DNA of 64,000 nt from CAZABC01 sp964483405. Lineage in GTDB: Bacteria > Chloroflexota > Limnocylindria > Limnocylindrales > CSP1-4. Under the pieces are notes generated by a model, which searched no databases, had not been told where the DNA came from, and saw only the letters and a program-made list of their open reading frames with translations. The translations under genes were made by a program, and so were the position numbers. Below, piece by piece: positions 24,239 to 32,384 of the stretch (within the stretch, counting starts at the first letter, position 1; each line of letters opens with the position of its first letter). The DNA lies in assembly GCA_964483405.1 (NCBI GenBank), contig CAZABC010000002.1, positions 183,715 through 247,714 of the forward strand, in the 5' to 3' direction.

Positions 24239-25855
24239 TCAGGCGCGCGGCCAGCGCTTCGCGTCGGCCAGGATCTCGCGCGCCGCATTCCGACCCGGCC
24301 AGCCGGTGACGCCGCCGCCCGGATGGGCACCCGAGGCGGCGAGGTAGAGCCCGTCGATCGGCATCCGGTAGCGGGCGTGGCCGAGGAGCGGCCGCCAGGC
24401 GTACCAGAGGTCGAGCGACGGCTCGCCGTGGAGCGGATGCCCGCCGGTCAGCCCCTGCTCGCGCTCGAGATCGAGCGGCGTCAGGACCTGGCGGGCCGTG
24501 ACGAGGCCGCCGATCCCGGGCGCGACCGACTCGAGCACGCCGAGGACGGCATCGCCGAGCGCCTCGCGACGATCGTCCCAGCCGCCCTCGCGGAGGGCGT
24601 ACGGCGCGTACTGGGCGACGACGCTCATGACGTGCGACCCGGTCGGGGCGCCGGCGACGAGCGACGGGTCGACGAGTGACGGGATCGTCGCCTCGACGAC
24701 CGGGGCCTCCGAGAGCCGCCCGTACTTCGAGGCGTCGAAGGCCCGCTCGATCGCGTCGATGCCCGGCGCGACGAGGATCCGGCCACGGAGCAGGCGCGGA
24801 TCGTCGGCGGCCGCCGGGAACGTCGGCAGGCTTGCCAGCGCAAGGTTGACCTTCGCGACGACGCCGGGCTGGCGGATGTTGCCCGCCCGCCATCGGAGCG
24901 ACGGGCCGAGGGCGACCGGGTCGACGAGCCCGGTCAGGAGCCGGACGGGGTCGATCGCCCCGACGACGGCCCTGGCGCCGATCTCCTCGCCCGAGGCCAG
25001 CGCGACGCCGGCCGCCCGGTCGGCAGCCATCGTGATCGCCACCACCTCGGCGTCCGTCCGGACCTCGGCGCCGGCGGCCCGGGCCGCGGCGACGAGCGCC
25101 GTCGTGAGCGCGCCCGGCCCGCCCTTCACGTAGACGGTCTCGCCGGCCGCCCCGCCGTCGTTGCCGGCGCCGTCGGCGAGGAGGTGGGCGGTCGTGCCGG
25201 CCGACCAGGGGCCCATGGCGGCGTAGCGAACACCGCGCCAGGCGATCGCCGCCCGGAGGGCGTCGGTGTCGAACGCCTCGCCGACGAAGTCGGCGACGGC
25301 CATCGGCAGGACCCGCAGGATCGTCCGGGCGTCGTCTTTGCCGAGACCGCGATAGCGCCGGCCGAGCTGGAGCCCGGCGATCGCGTCGCCGAGGCCCGGC
25401 TTCCTCGTATCGGGCGGGGTCGCCCCCATCAGCTCGGCGAGGAACCCGCCGAGCGAGCGGACCATCCGGTCGAACTCGGCGTACGTCGCCGCATCGCGCA
25501 TCGAGCGGTCGCGGAGGCCCTCTGCGGTCCGGGCCGGATCGCCGCGCAGGACGATCGAGGAGCCGTCCGGCGACGGGGCGAAGACGCGGACGTCGGGCGC
25601 GACGAGGGCGAGCCCGTGGTCGCGGAGCCGGAGGTCCTTGACGATCGACGGCCGGAGCCGACCGACGGTGTGGGCGAGGGTCGGGACGAGGGCGCCGCGC
25701 GAGATCTCGCTCGTCGCGACCGCGCCGCCGGCGACGTCGCGGCGCTCGAGAACGAGGACCCGCAGGCCGGCCTTGGCAAGGTACGCCGCGGCGACGAGGC
25801 CGTTGTGGCCGCCGCCGACGACGATCGTGTCGTAACGAGCGCCGTCGGTCGGCAT
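24239..25855 (-). CDS. PYROXD2-like FAD-dependent oxidoreductase (first of a tandem pair)
   Basis: A 538-residue flavoprotein of the phytoene-desaturase/PYROXD2 class. It opens with DTIVVGGGHNGLVAAAYLAKAG (FAD Rossmann loop) and VLERRDVAGGAVATSE, and ends with LYLAASGAHPGGGVTGWPGRNAA, the C-terminal FAD-contact motif. Carotenoid-pathway partners (crtB, crtE) are absent, and bacterial proteins of this subgroup are generally of unknown substrate. The ATG at 25855 overlaps the stop of the paralogue upstream (TGATG), so the two are translated together. Confidence 0.85.
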   Translation of the reverse strand: MPTDGARYDTIVVGGGHNGLVAAAYLAKAGLRVLVLERRDVAGGAVATSEISRGALVPTLAHTVGRLRPSIVKDLRLRDHGLALVAPDVRVFAPSPDGSSIVLRGDPARTAEGLRDRSMRDAATYAEFDRMVRSLGGFLAELMGATPPDTRKPGLGDAIAGLQLGRRYRGLGKDDARTILRVLPMAVADFVGEAFDTDALRAAIAWRGVRYAAMGPWSAGTTAHLLADGAGNDGGAAGETVYVKGGPGALTTALVAAARAAGAEVRTDAEVVAITMAADRAAGVALASGEEIGARAVVGAIDPVRLLTGLVDPVALGPSLRWRAGNIRQPGVVAKVNLALASLPTFPAAADDPRLLRGRILVAPGIDAIERAFDASKYGRLSEAPVVEATIPSLVDPSLVAGAPTGSHVMSVVAQYAPYALREGGWDDRREALGDAVLGVLESVAPGIGGLVTARQVLTPLDLEREQGLTGGHPLHGEPSLDLWYAWRPLLGHARYRMPIDGLYLAASGAHPGGGVTGWPGRNAAREILADAKRWPRA

Positions 25856-27477
25856 CAGGCAGCCCTCCGACCGCGGCTTCGAAGCAGCTCCAGCGCGGCG
25901 AGTCGACCGTTGGCGCCCATGATCCCGCCCCCGGGGTGGGTCGAGCTGCCGCACAGCCACAGGTCGCGGATCGGGGTCCGGAACCGGGCGTAGCCGGGCA
26001 CCGGGCGGTTGAAGAAGAGCTGCTCGAGGGTCAGCTCGCCCTGGAAGATGTTGCCCTCGGTCAGGCCGGTGATCCGCTCGACGTCGAGCGGCGTCAGGAC
26101 CTGCCGGCCGACGATGATGTCGCGGATGTTCGGGGCGAACTCGGCGATCCGGTCGACGACCGTGTCGCCGAAGGCCTCGCGGTTGTCATCCCACGAGCCG
26201 AGCCCGGGGTCGAGCCCGTACGGGGCGTACTGGACGAAGCAGCTGATGACGTGCTTGCCCGGCGGCGCCATCGACGGATCGACGAGCGTCGGGATGATCA
26301 TGTCGATGTACGGCTTCCGGCTCCAGCGGCCGTACTTCGCGTCGTCGTACGCCCGCTCCATGTCGTCGGTGCTCGGGCTGAAGCTGATGGCCCCCCGGAG
26401 GTGCTCGCCGGCGCCCGGCAGGCAGGTGAACTCCGGCAGCCGGTCGACCGCGAGGTTGACCTTGCCCGAGCTGCCCCGGAACTTGAACCGCCGGACCTCC
26501 GCCTCGAACTCCGGGTCGAGCGTGCCGGGCTCGACGAGGCCGAGGAGCGTCCGCCGGACGTCCGTCGAGGCGAGGACCGACGTCGCGGCGATCTCCTCGC
26601 CGTCCTCGAGGACGACGCCGGTGGCGCGCCCGTCGCGGACGGAGATCCGGGCCACCGGGGCGTCGAGTCGGATGTCAGCACCCAGGGCCCGGGCGGCCGA
26701 GCCGATCGCCTCGCTGATCCCGCCGGTCCCGCCGCGCGGGATGCCCCAGGCCCGGAACGCGCCGTCGATCTCGCCCATGTAGTGGTGGAGCAGGACGTAC
26801 GCGGTCCCCGGCGAGCGGATGCCGAGATACGTCCCGATGATGCCCGAAGCGGACATCGTCGCCTTGAGCGGATCGGCCTCGAACCACTGGTCGAGGAAGT
26901 CCGCCGCGCTCATCGTCATCAACTGGACGAAGACCGCCTGCTGGCGCTCCGGCAGCCGCTGGAAGTCGCGCAGGAGGCTGCCGACCGGCAGGAACCCGCG
27001 CGGGTCGCGGCCGGTCGGGTCGGGCGGCACGATCCCGAGGATCGGCTTGATGAACTTGGCCATCTCGACCATGAGCTGGCCGTACTCCTCGTACGCCTCG
27101 GCGTCGGAGAGCGACCAGCGCCGCAGCTCGCGGACGGTCCGGCCGTGGTCGTTGACCCGCCACAGGTAGTCGCCGCTGCCGTCCTTCGGGCCCTCGCCGG
27201 GCCGGAGTGGGGTCAGCGTCCCGTCGAGCGGCAGGATGTCGAGCCCGTGCTTCGGCAGCTCGAGCTCGCGGATCACCTCCGGCCGGAGCAGCGAGACGAC
27301 GTAGCTCATCTGGCTGAACCGGAAGCCGGGGACGGCCTCGACCGTCGAGGCGGCCCCGCCGAGGTACGGGTTCTGCTCGAGGACGAGCGTCTTGAGGCCG
27401 GCGCGGGCGAGATACGCCGCGCTGATCAGGCCGTTGTGGCCGCCGCCGACGATGACGGCGTCATAGCGCTCGGGCAC
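25855..27477 (-). CDS. PYROXD2-like FAD-dependent oxidoreductase (second of a tandem pair)
   Basis: A 540-residue paralogue of the preceding gene, with DAVIVGGGHNGLISAAYLARAG, EQNPYLGGAASTVE and the C-terminal LWLCGSSTHPGGGIMGANG. The region LLHHYMGEIDGAFRAWGIPRGG is typical of PYROXD2-like enzymes. The GTG at 27477 follows CAGGAGG at good spacing. The two genes may form a heteromer or act in sequence on a related hydrophobic substrate; this is inference from the tandem arrangement. No signal peptide or membrane span is seen. Confidence 0.85.
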   Translation of the reverse strand: MPERYDAVIVGGGHNGLISAAYLARAGLKTLVLEQNPYLGGAASTVEAVPGFRFSQMSYVVSLLRPEVIRELELPKHGLDILPLDGTLTPLRPGEGPKDGSGDYLWRVNDHGRTVRELRRWSLSDAEAYEEYGQLMVEMAKFIKPILGIVPPDPTGRDPRGFLPVGSLLRDFQRLPERQQAVFVQLMTMSAADFLDQWFEADPLKATMSASGIIGTYLGIRSPGTAYVLLHHYMGEIDGAFRAWGIPRGGTGGISEAIGSAARALGADIRLDAPVARISVRDGRATGVVLEDGEEIAATSVLASTDVRRTLLGLVEPGTLDPEFEAEVRRFKFRGSSGKVNLAVDRLPEFTCLPGAGEHLRGAISFSPSTDDMERAYDDAKYGRWSRKPYIDMIIPTLVDPSMAPPGKHVISCFVQYAPYGLDPGLGSWDDNREAFGDTVVDRIAEFAPNIRDIIVGRQVLTPLDVERITGLTEGNIFQGELTLEQLFFNRPVPGYARFRTPIRDLWLCGSSTHPGGGIMGANGRLAALELLRSRGRRAA

Positions 27478-27552
27478 GCGAGCCTCCTGACGCGCACGCC
27501 GCGGATCGGCGGGTCGAGCCGACCGCGGACGCGGGGTGCATGAGATCGAGCA

Positions 27553-27558
27553 AGTCTA
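27553..27558 (-). promoter_or_regulatory. Possible -10 box TAGACT for the flavoprotein pair
   Basis: TAGACT on the minus strand, 75 bases before the GTG at 27477. It lies in the divergent region shared with the hemerythrin gene. Confidence 0.4.
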
Positions 27559-27622
27559 GCCGGTCGGCCTGCCCGCGGGCGGGTCCGTGCCGACCCGGTC
27601 GCCGCCGCGCCCGCACCTCGGC

Positions 27623-27628
27623 TACCGT
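27623..27628 (+). promoter_or_regulatory. Possible -10 box TACCGT for the hemerythrin gene
   Basis: TACCGT lies 33 bases before the ATG at 27662. No consensus -35 is evident. Confidence 0.35.
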
Positions 27629-27661
27629 TGACGCCTCCGATCGCACGGGAGCGCCACGGCC

Positions 27662-28153
27662 ATGTCATCGCTGGCGGAGATCGACCAGGAGCACCGCGAG
27701 CGGCTCGTCCGCCACGTCGAGCGGCTGCACGCCCTCGCCGAGATGGTCGACGCGGACACCACGTTCGCGCTGGCGGCCGGGCTCGACGAGGAGTGGCGCT
27801 TCATCGACGAGCAGCTCCTGCCCCACATGGCGGCCGTCGAGACGACGCTGTACGGCCAGCTCGAGCACCTGCTCGAAGGACGCCACTCGATGGCGCCGAT
27901 GCGGAGCGAGCACGCCGAGATCCGGGGACTCGTCGAGGCTCTCGGCGGATACCGGCCGGCCGTTGCCGAGGGCCGGCTCGACCCGGGTGCCGCGATGGGC
28001 CTGCGGCGCGTCCTGTACCGCCTCCACTCGATGCTCCGGGTCCACCTGGCCGAGGAGGCGCTCTACCTGCGGCTCCTCGACGCGAACCTGTCGGAGGCGG
28101 AGAAGGAGCGGCTCGCGCAGGGCCTCGACCACGCCGCGAAACGGCCGGTCTAG
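27662..28153 (+). CDS. Hemerythrin-like (HHE domain) protein
   Basis: A 163-residue four-helix protein of the hemerythrin/HHE family. The iron-ligand pattern is visible: DQEHRERL, LPHMAAVETTLY, MRSEHAEIRGL and LRVHLAEEALYL provide His and Glu residues. Such proteins bind a non-heme di-iron centre and handle or sense O2, NO or iron. It is similar to the hemerythrin at 28658-29152 (both have RHSM-PMR-EHAE), so they are paralogues. It is convergent with the PadR gene; their stop codons share a CTAG. Confidence 0.88.
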   Translation: MSSLAEIDQEHRERLVRHVERLHALAEMVDADTTFALAAGLDEEWRFIDEQLLPHMAAVETTLYGQLEHLLEGRHSMAPMRSEHAEIRGLVEALGGYRPAVAEGRLDPGAAMGLRRVLYRLHSMLRVHLAEEALYLRLLDANLSEAEKERLAQGLDHAAKRPV

Positions 28154-28605
28154 CGGACCGTCGGGCGCGGTCGGGCGACCGCCTCCAGGTAGCGGGCGTC
28201 GAACTCGGCGATCAGCCGCTCGCGCTCCTTCATGACCGCCGCCCACTCGTCGAGGACGTCGTAGCCGGCGTCGGTGAGGGCGTACTCGCGGCGCCGCGGG
28301 CCGGCCGGGTCGTCCGACCAGGTCGACGTCACGAGACCGACCGCCTCCAGCTCGCGGAGCGTTCGGTAGACCTGGCCGACGTCGACCGCGCCACCGGACG
28401 TCCGCATCGTCTCGAGCTCGCTGATCACCGCGTAGCCGTGGGCTCGCCCGAGGGCGAGGAGAGCCAGGACGAAGGGCTCGATCCAGCGGTGACGGCCGTC
28501 GGCCGGCGCCCAGCCGTGATGGATCGGAACGCCGGCGGCATCGCGGTCCGACGCGGGACCGGTCGGGCGCGGGCGACGATCCGGGTCGCTGTCAGACGCA
28601 TCCAT
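28150..28605 (-). CDS. PadR family transcriptional regulator
   Basis: A 151-residue DNA-binding protein. After a 35-residue disordered N-terminus the PadR winged helix reads IEPFVLALLALGRAHGYAVISELE, VDVGQVYRTLRELEAVGLV and REYALTDAGYDVLDEW, then a C-terminal dimerisation helix. I chose the ATG at 28605 because it lies 10 bases after a TATGCT box; the ATG five codons earlier lies inside that box. The ligand is unknown. It lies between two hemerythrin genes and may control one or both. Confidence 0.85.
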   Translation of the reverse strand: MDASDSDPDRRPRPTGPASDRDAAGVPIHHGWAPADGRHRWIEPFVLALLALGRAHGYAVISELETMRTSGGAVDVGQVYRTLRELEAVGLVTSTWSDDPAGPRRREYALTDAGYDVLDEWAAVMKERERLIAEFDARYLEAVARPRPTVR

Positions 28606-28615
28606 ATGACCCCGG

Positions 28616-28621
28616 AGCATA
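28616..28621 (-). promoter_or_regulatory. -10 box TATGCT of the PadR gene, near-leaderless
   Basis: TATGCT on the minus strand with 10 bases to the ATG at 28605. No ribosome binding site fits between. Confidence 0.55.
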
Positions 28622-28657
28622 GCGGGCGCCGGGCTCGCCGACGACCCGCCCAGGGGC

Positions 28658-29152
28658 CTAGTGCCTCGCGCCGGGGTGCGTGTCGATGACCGCGGCGAGC
28701 ACCTCGGACGCGTCCTCGGCGAGGTTGTGGTCGACGATCCGGATGTACAGCTCCTCCTCAGCGACGTGGACCTTGAGGAGGGCGTACAGCTGGAAGACCA
28801 CCCGCCGCAGGGCGACCACCCGCCCGAGCGAGTGCTTCGCGTCCTTCGTCAGCGGCCGGATCCGCTCGTACTCGGCGACCAGCCGCCGGACCTCGGCGTG
28901 CTCGCGACGCATCGGCGTCATCGAGTGGCGGTTCTGGAGCATCCGCTCGAGCTCCGGGTAGAGCACCGGCTCGGTCGCATCCATGTGGGGAACGAGGGTT
29001 CCGGTGAGGAAGGTGGCGAGCTCCTCGAGCCTGGGGCGGAGCTCGGCGTCGGTGCCCGTCAGGAGCAGGTCGCCGATCGCCGGCATCGTGTCGACGTGAA
29101 GGATCAGCCGCTGGTGATGCTCGTGGGCGATGCGCGGCAGGGTGTGCGTCAT
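28658..29152 (-). CDS. Hemerythrin-like protein, last gene of the Hdr/Qmo-like operon
   Basis: A 164-residue HHE-domain protein with EHHQRLILHVD, LVPHMDATEPVLY, MRREHAEVRRLV and LKVHVAEEELYIRI, a full set of His/Glu di-iron ligands. It follows the QmoC-like gene by 12 bases with an AGAGGAGG ribosome binding site, so it is co-transcribed with the redox complex. A role in sensing or buffering O2 or iron near an oxygen-sensitive Fe-S complex is plausible but unproven. A paralogue is at 27662-28153. Confidence 0.88.
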   Translation of the reverse strand: MTHTLPRIAHEHHQRLILHVDTMPAIGDLLLTGTDAELRPRLEELATFLTGTLVPHMDATEPVLYPELERMLQNRHSMTPMRREHAEVRRLVAEYERIRPLTKDAKHSLGRVVALRRVVFQLYALLKVHVAEEELYIRIVDHNLAEDASEVLAAVIDTHPGARH

Positions 29153-29164
29153 CGAGGACCTCCT

Positions 29165-30361
29165 CTAGCCGGCCCGACCCGGCGCGTCGACGCCGACCGG
29201 CGGCGTCCTGGTGAATGCCACGAAGAACAGGGCGACCGGCCGGTACACCGCGTGCGCCAGCTTGGTGAACGGGGCGAGAAGCACGAGCTCCATCGCGACC
29301 GCGACGTGGAGCAGGAAGACCCAGTAGCCCCAGGCGGGAGCGCCCGGCAGATAGAGCGCGAGCTCCAGCACGAAGCCGGTGACACCGGTCAGCCAGAGGA
29401 GCGCGAGCAGCGTCCAGTCGGCGCTCGCCGAGCGAGCGACCGACACGTCCGACCGGCGCAGCCGGTCGACGATGAGCATCGTCGTGCCGTACACGAGCAG
29501 CAGACCGGCGACGGTGCCGAGCAGGCGGACGGGATACCAGATCGGGACCGGGGTGCCGGTCTCCTTGATGCCGACGATGGCCAGGCCGTAGTCGAGCATC
29601 GTCGCCAGCAGGAGGCCCAGGAACCCCCAGACCGTGACGGCGTGGACGAACCAGCGGCGCTGATACAGCGGCAGGCTGGCAGCCGGCTCGACCCGGCACT
29701 CGGTGCGGTAGTGCCGCTGGGCGAGCGACTCGCGGCCGACGGCGTCGACGAGCGCCCGCCCCGACCGGAGCAGGGCCGCCCGTCCACCCAGGACGTCGCG
29801 GGGTCCGACGCCCTCGCGGCGGCCGATGGCTCGGGCCATCCTCGCCACGCCGACGAGCCCGGCGGCGAAGACCGCGACCATCACGACGATGCCGAGGTCG
29901 TGGATCAGCTCGGCCGGGATCCACTCGAAGATCGCCAGCTCGGCGGCGCTCTGCGGTCCGCGACCGGCGTACATGACGACCGCGAAGAACACGGCGAGCA
30001 GGAGCGCGATCAGGGTGCCGACGACCGGCCGCAGGTACATCGTCCGGGCCAGGCGGGTCCCGTCGTAGCTCGCGATCGCGTAGCGACGGGCGGCGGCCAT
30101 GAACTCGCCGGGGTCGGCCTCGGTCGGGCAGCTGTCGGAGCACTCGCCGCAGTGATAGCAGGCCCACAGCTCCTTGCTCGAGATGAGGGCGTCCTTCATC
30201 CCGACCTGGGCGTAGCGGATCATCCGGCGCGGGAAGGTCGCGTCGTCCTCGGAGAGCGGGCAGATGGCGGTGCAGGTGCCGCAGCTGAAGCAGGCCGTCA
30301 TGTCGGTCGCCCCGAACCGCTGGAGCTCGCCGTACAGGCCGAGGTCGGCCGTCGCGGTCAT
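29165..30361 (-). CDS. QmoC-like subunit: HdrC-type ferredoxin fused to membrane cytochrome b
   Basis: A 398-residue fusion. Residues 20-80 hold two cluster motifs, CFSCGTCTAICP and CYHCGECSDSCP, as in HdrC. From about residue 105 there are five or six membrane spans with candidate heme-b histidines in HDLGIV, RWFVHAVTVWG, FLLHVAVAMELV and KLAHAVYRP, like HdrE, DsrM or NarI. HdrC plus cytochrome b in one chain is the QmoC architecture, a subunit linking cytoplasmic HdrA-like flavoproteins to quinone. The ATG at 30361 overlaps the winged-helix gene. A heterodisulfide-reductase HdrCE or other quinone module is the alternative. Confidence 0.8.
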   Translation of the reverse strand: MTATADLGLYGELQRFGATDMTACFSCGTCTAICPLSEDDATFPRRMIRYAQVGMKDALISSKELWACYHCGECSDSCPTEADPGEFMAAARRYAIASYDGTRLARTMYLRPVVGTLIALLLAVFFAVVMYAGRGPQSAAELAIFEWIPAELIHDLGIVVMVAVFAAGLVGVARMARAIGRREGVGPRDVLGGRAALLRSGRALVDAVGRESLAQRHYRTECRVEPAASLPLYQRRWFVHAVTVWGFLGLLLATMLDYGLAIVGIKETGTPVPIWYPVRLLGTVAGLLLVYGTTMLIVDRLRRSDVSVARSASADWTLLALLWLTGVTGFVLELALYLPGAPAWGYWVFLLHVAVAMELVLLAPFTKLAHAVYRPVALFFVAFTRTPPVGVDAPGRAG

Positions 30362-30600
30362 GGTCGCTCCTCCGCCCGATAGCGGAAGTAGCCGTCGCCC
30401 TCGGAGCCCTTGACCTCTCGCAGCCAGCCGTAGCGCCGCATGCCCATCACCCACACGACGACCTCGTGCGTCGGCTGGTCGATGGCGGCGGCGATCTCGG
30501 GCACGGTGCGGGGACCGGTCGCGAGCGCGTCGAGGATGCGGCCGTGCATGACCATCTCCTCGCGAGCGATCTCGCGGACGTCGCGGGTCGTCGCGCTCAT
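30358..30600 (-). CDS. Small winged-helix protein
   Basis: An 80-residue protein with a compact winged-helix pattern: MHGRILDALATGPRTVPEIA, then AIDQPTHEVVVWVMGMRRYG and a beta wing LREVKGS-GYFRYR. It overlaps the HdrA gene by ATGA on one side and the QmoC-like gene on the other. The tight coupling means it is made with the complex. It may be a regulator or a structural adaptor; no metal ligands are evident. Confidence 0.7.
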   Translation of the reverse strand: MSATTRDVREIAREEMVMHGRILDALATGPRTVPEIAAAIDQPTHEVVVWVMGMRRYGWLREVKGSEGDGYFRYRAEERP

Positions 30601-32384
30601 GCGACCAGCACCTCCAGCAGGTTGTCGATCTGGGCCCGGATCTGGGCGTCGGTGTAGCCGCGCAGGTCGATCGCGTCCTCGGGGCAGACCGGGACGCAGC
30701 CGCCGCAGCCCTTGCAGATGGCTTCGCTGATGACCGCGACCGCCCGCCCGTCGACCGTCGTCATCGAGATGGCGTCGTACGGGCACGCGGGGAGGCAGTC
30801 GCCGCAGGCCGTGCAGGCCGGGGCGACCTCCGCCACCAGCGGGTCGAGCTCCGCGAAGCCCTTCCGCAGGACCGCGGCGCTCTGGGTCACCGCGGCCAGG
30901 CCCGATGCGACGCTCTCGGCCGAGCTCTTCGGCCCCTGGCAGGCGCCGGCGATGAGGACCCCGTCGACGACGGTCTCGACCGGCCGCAGCTTGGGATGGA
31001 TCTCGTTGTAGAAGCCGTCGCCGCCGAGCGGAAGCTTGAGCGTGCCGCCGAGCTCCTCGTTCTCGCGCGGAACCATGCCGGTGACCAGCACGACGAGGTC
31101 GACGGGCAGCGTCAGCGCCTCGCCGTCGGTGAGCAGGTCCCGTACGCCGACGGTCAGCCGCCCGTCACCAGCCGCGGCCACCGACGGCGGTTCGTCGTCG
31201 GGGAACCGGATGTAGACGGATCCGAGCTCCCGCGACTCGGTGTACAGCGTCTCGTACTTGCCATAGGTCCGGATGTCGCGATACAGGTGGAACTGGCGGA
31301 CGGCCGGGTCGAGCCGGGCGGCCTGGACCGACGCGTGCACGGCCGCGGTGCAGCAGAACCGCGAGCAGTACTCGTGGGCGCCGTCACCGGCCGGCTGGCG
31401 GCTGCCCACGCAGTACACGTAGGCGATGCTCCGGACCGGCCGGCCGCGGTGGACCAGCGGCCCGGTCGATCCGTCGAGCAGCGCCTTGAACTCGGGCAGC
31501 GTCAGGACCCCCTCGATGCCGTAGCCGAGCTCGCCCTCGGCCGGTCGATAGGTCTCGAAGCCGGTCGCGACGATGATCGTGCCGACGAGCACCGAGATCG
31601 ACCCGGCGCCCGGTCCGCCGACCCGCACCTCGACCCGGTAGTTGCCGAAGCTACCGGACTTGCCGACGACCTCGGCTCCCGTCAGGACCGTGATCGCAGG
31701 TCGTCGCCGGACCTCGGCGATGAGCGCCTCGACGAGCTCGTGGCCGTTCCGCCCGTGCGGATACAGCTCGCCGAGGCGGCCGACCCAGCCACCGAGCGCG
31801 AGCTCCCGCTCGACGAGGACGACCTCGAGCCCGACGTCGGCGAGCCCGATCGCGGCCCGCAGGCCGGCGATCCCGCCACCGATGACGAGCGTCCGGGGCG
31901 TCGTCTCGACGACGAGCGGCTCGAGTGGCGTCGTCAGGCCGGTCCGGGCGACGCCGGCGCGGACGAGGCCCGCCGCCTTCTCCGTCGCCGCGACGGGGTC
32001 GTCGGAGTGGACCCACGAGCACTGCTCGCGGACGTTGACCTGCGTGTACTGGTAGGGGTTCAGGCCCGCCCGGGCTGCCACGCCGCGGAAGGTGTAGGTG
32101 TGGAGCTTGGGCGAGCACGAGGCGACGACGAGCCCGTCGAGGCCGTGCTGCTCGATGTCCTCGACGATCTCCTGCTGGCCGGCCTCGGAGCAGGCGAACA
32201 TCGGCGAGCGGGCGACGACGACGGCGTCGTCGCCGAGGGCCTCCGACGCCACCCGCTCGACGTCGACGTAGTCGGAGATGTTGCCGCCGCAGTGGCAGAT
32301 GTAGACGCCGATCCGCCGTTTCGGAGCGGCCGGGGCGGCCGGGTCGGCCGGGGCGGTCGGGTCGGTCCGCGGCTCGTCGCTCAT
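30597..32384 (-). CDS. HdrA-like FAD/iron-sulfur protein (QmoA/QmoB-like)
   Basis: A 595-residue flavoprotein. Residues 24-150 are the HdrA N-terminal domain with IGVYICHCGGN and cysteines 30, 32, 65, 90 and 122. An FAD Rossmann loop GGGIAGLRAAIGLADVG lies near 169, followed by a CSRFCCTAAVHASVQAA cluster region. Two ferredoxin motifs sit at 524 (CTACGDCLPACP) and 557 (CKGCGGCVPVCP). HdrA carries electron-bifurcating or transferring FAD in heterodisulfide reductase and Qmo complexes. The ATG at 32384 overlaps the larger HdrA gene (ATGA). No HdrB (CCG-domain) gene is present in the operon. Confidence 0.88.
   Translation of the reverse strand: MSDEPRTDPTAPADPAAPAAPKRRIGVYICHCGGNISDYVDVERVASEALGDDAVVVARSPMFACSEAGQQEIVEDIEQHGLDGLVVASCSPKLHTYTFRGVAARAGLNPYQYTQVNVREQCSWVHSDDPVAATEKAAGLVRAGVARTGLTTPLEPLVVETTPRTLVIGGGIAGLRAAIGLADVGLEVVLVERELALGGWVGRLGELYPHGRNGHELVEALIAEVRRRPAITVLTGAEVVGKSGSFGNYRVEVRVGGPGAGSISVLVGTIIVATGFETYRPAEGELGYGIEGVLTLPEFKALLDGSTGPLVHRGRPVRSIAYVYCVGSRQPAGDGAHEYCSRFCCTAAVHASVQAARLDPAVRQFHLYRDIRTYGKYETLYTESRELGSVYIRFPDDEPPSVAAAGDGRLTVGVRDLLTDGEALTLPVDLVVLVTGMVPRENEELGGTLKLPLGGDGFYNEIHPKLRPVETVVDGVLIAGACQGPKSSAESVASGLAAVTQSAAVLRKGFAELDPLVAEVAPACTACGDCLPACPYDAISMTTVDGRAVAVISEAICKGCGGCVPVCPEDAIDLRGYTDAQIRAQIDNLLEVLVA

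Noticed and set aside
24239..27477. Carotenoid biosynthesis cluster
   Set aside because: The flavoproteins resemble phytoene desaturase only generally; no crtB, crtE or cyclase is present, and the PYROXD2 type fits better.
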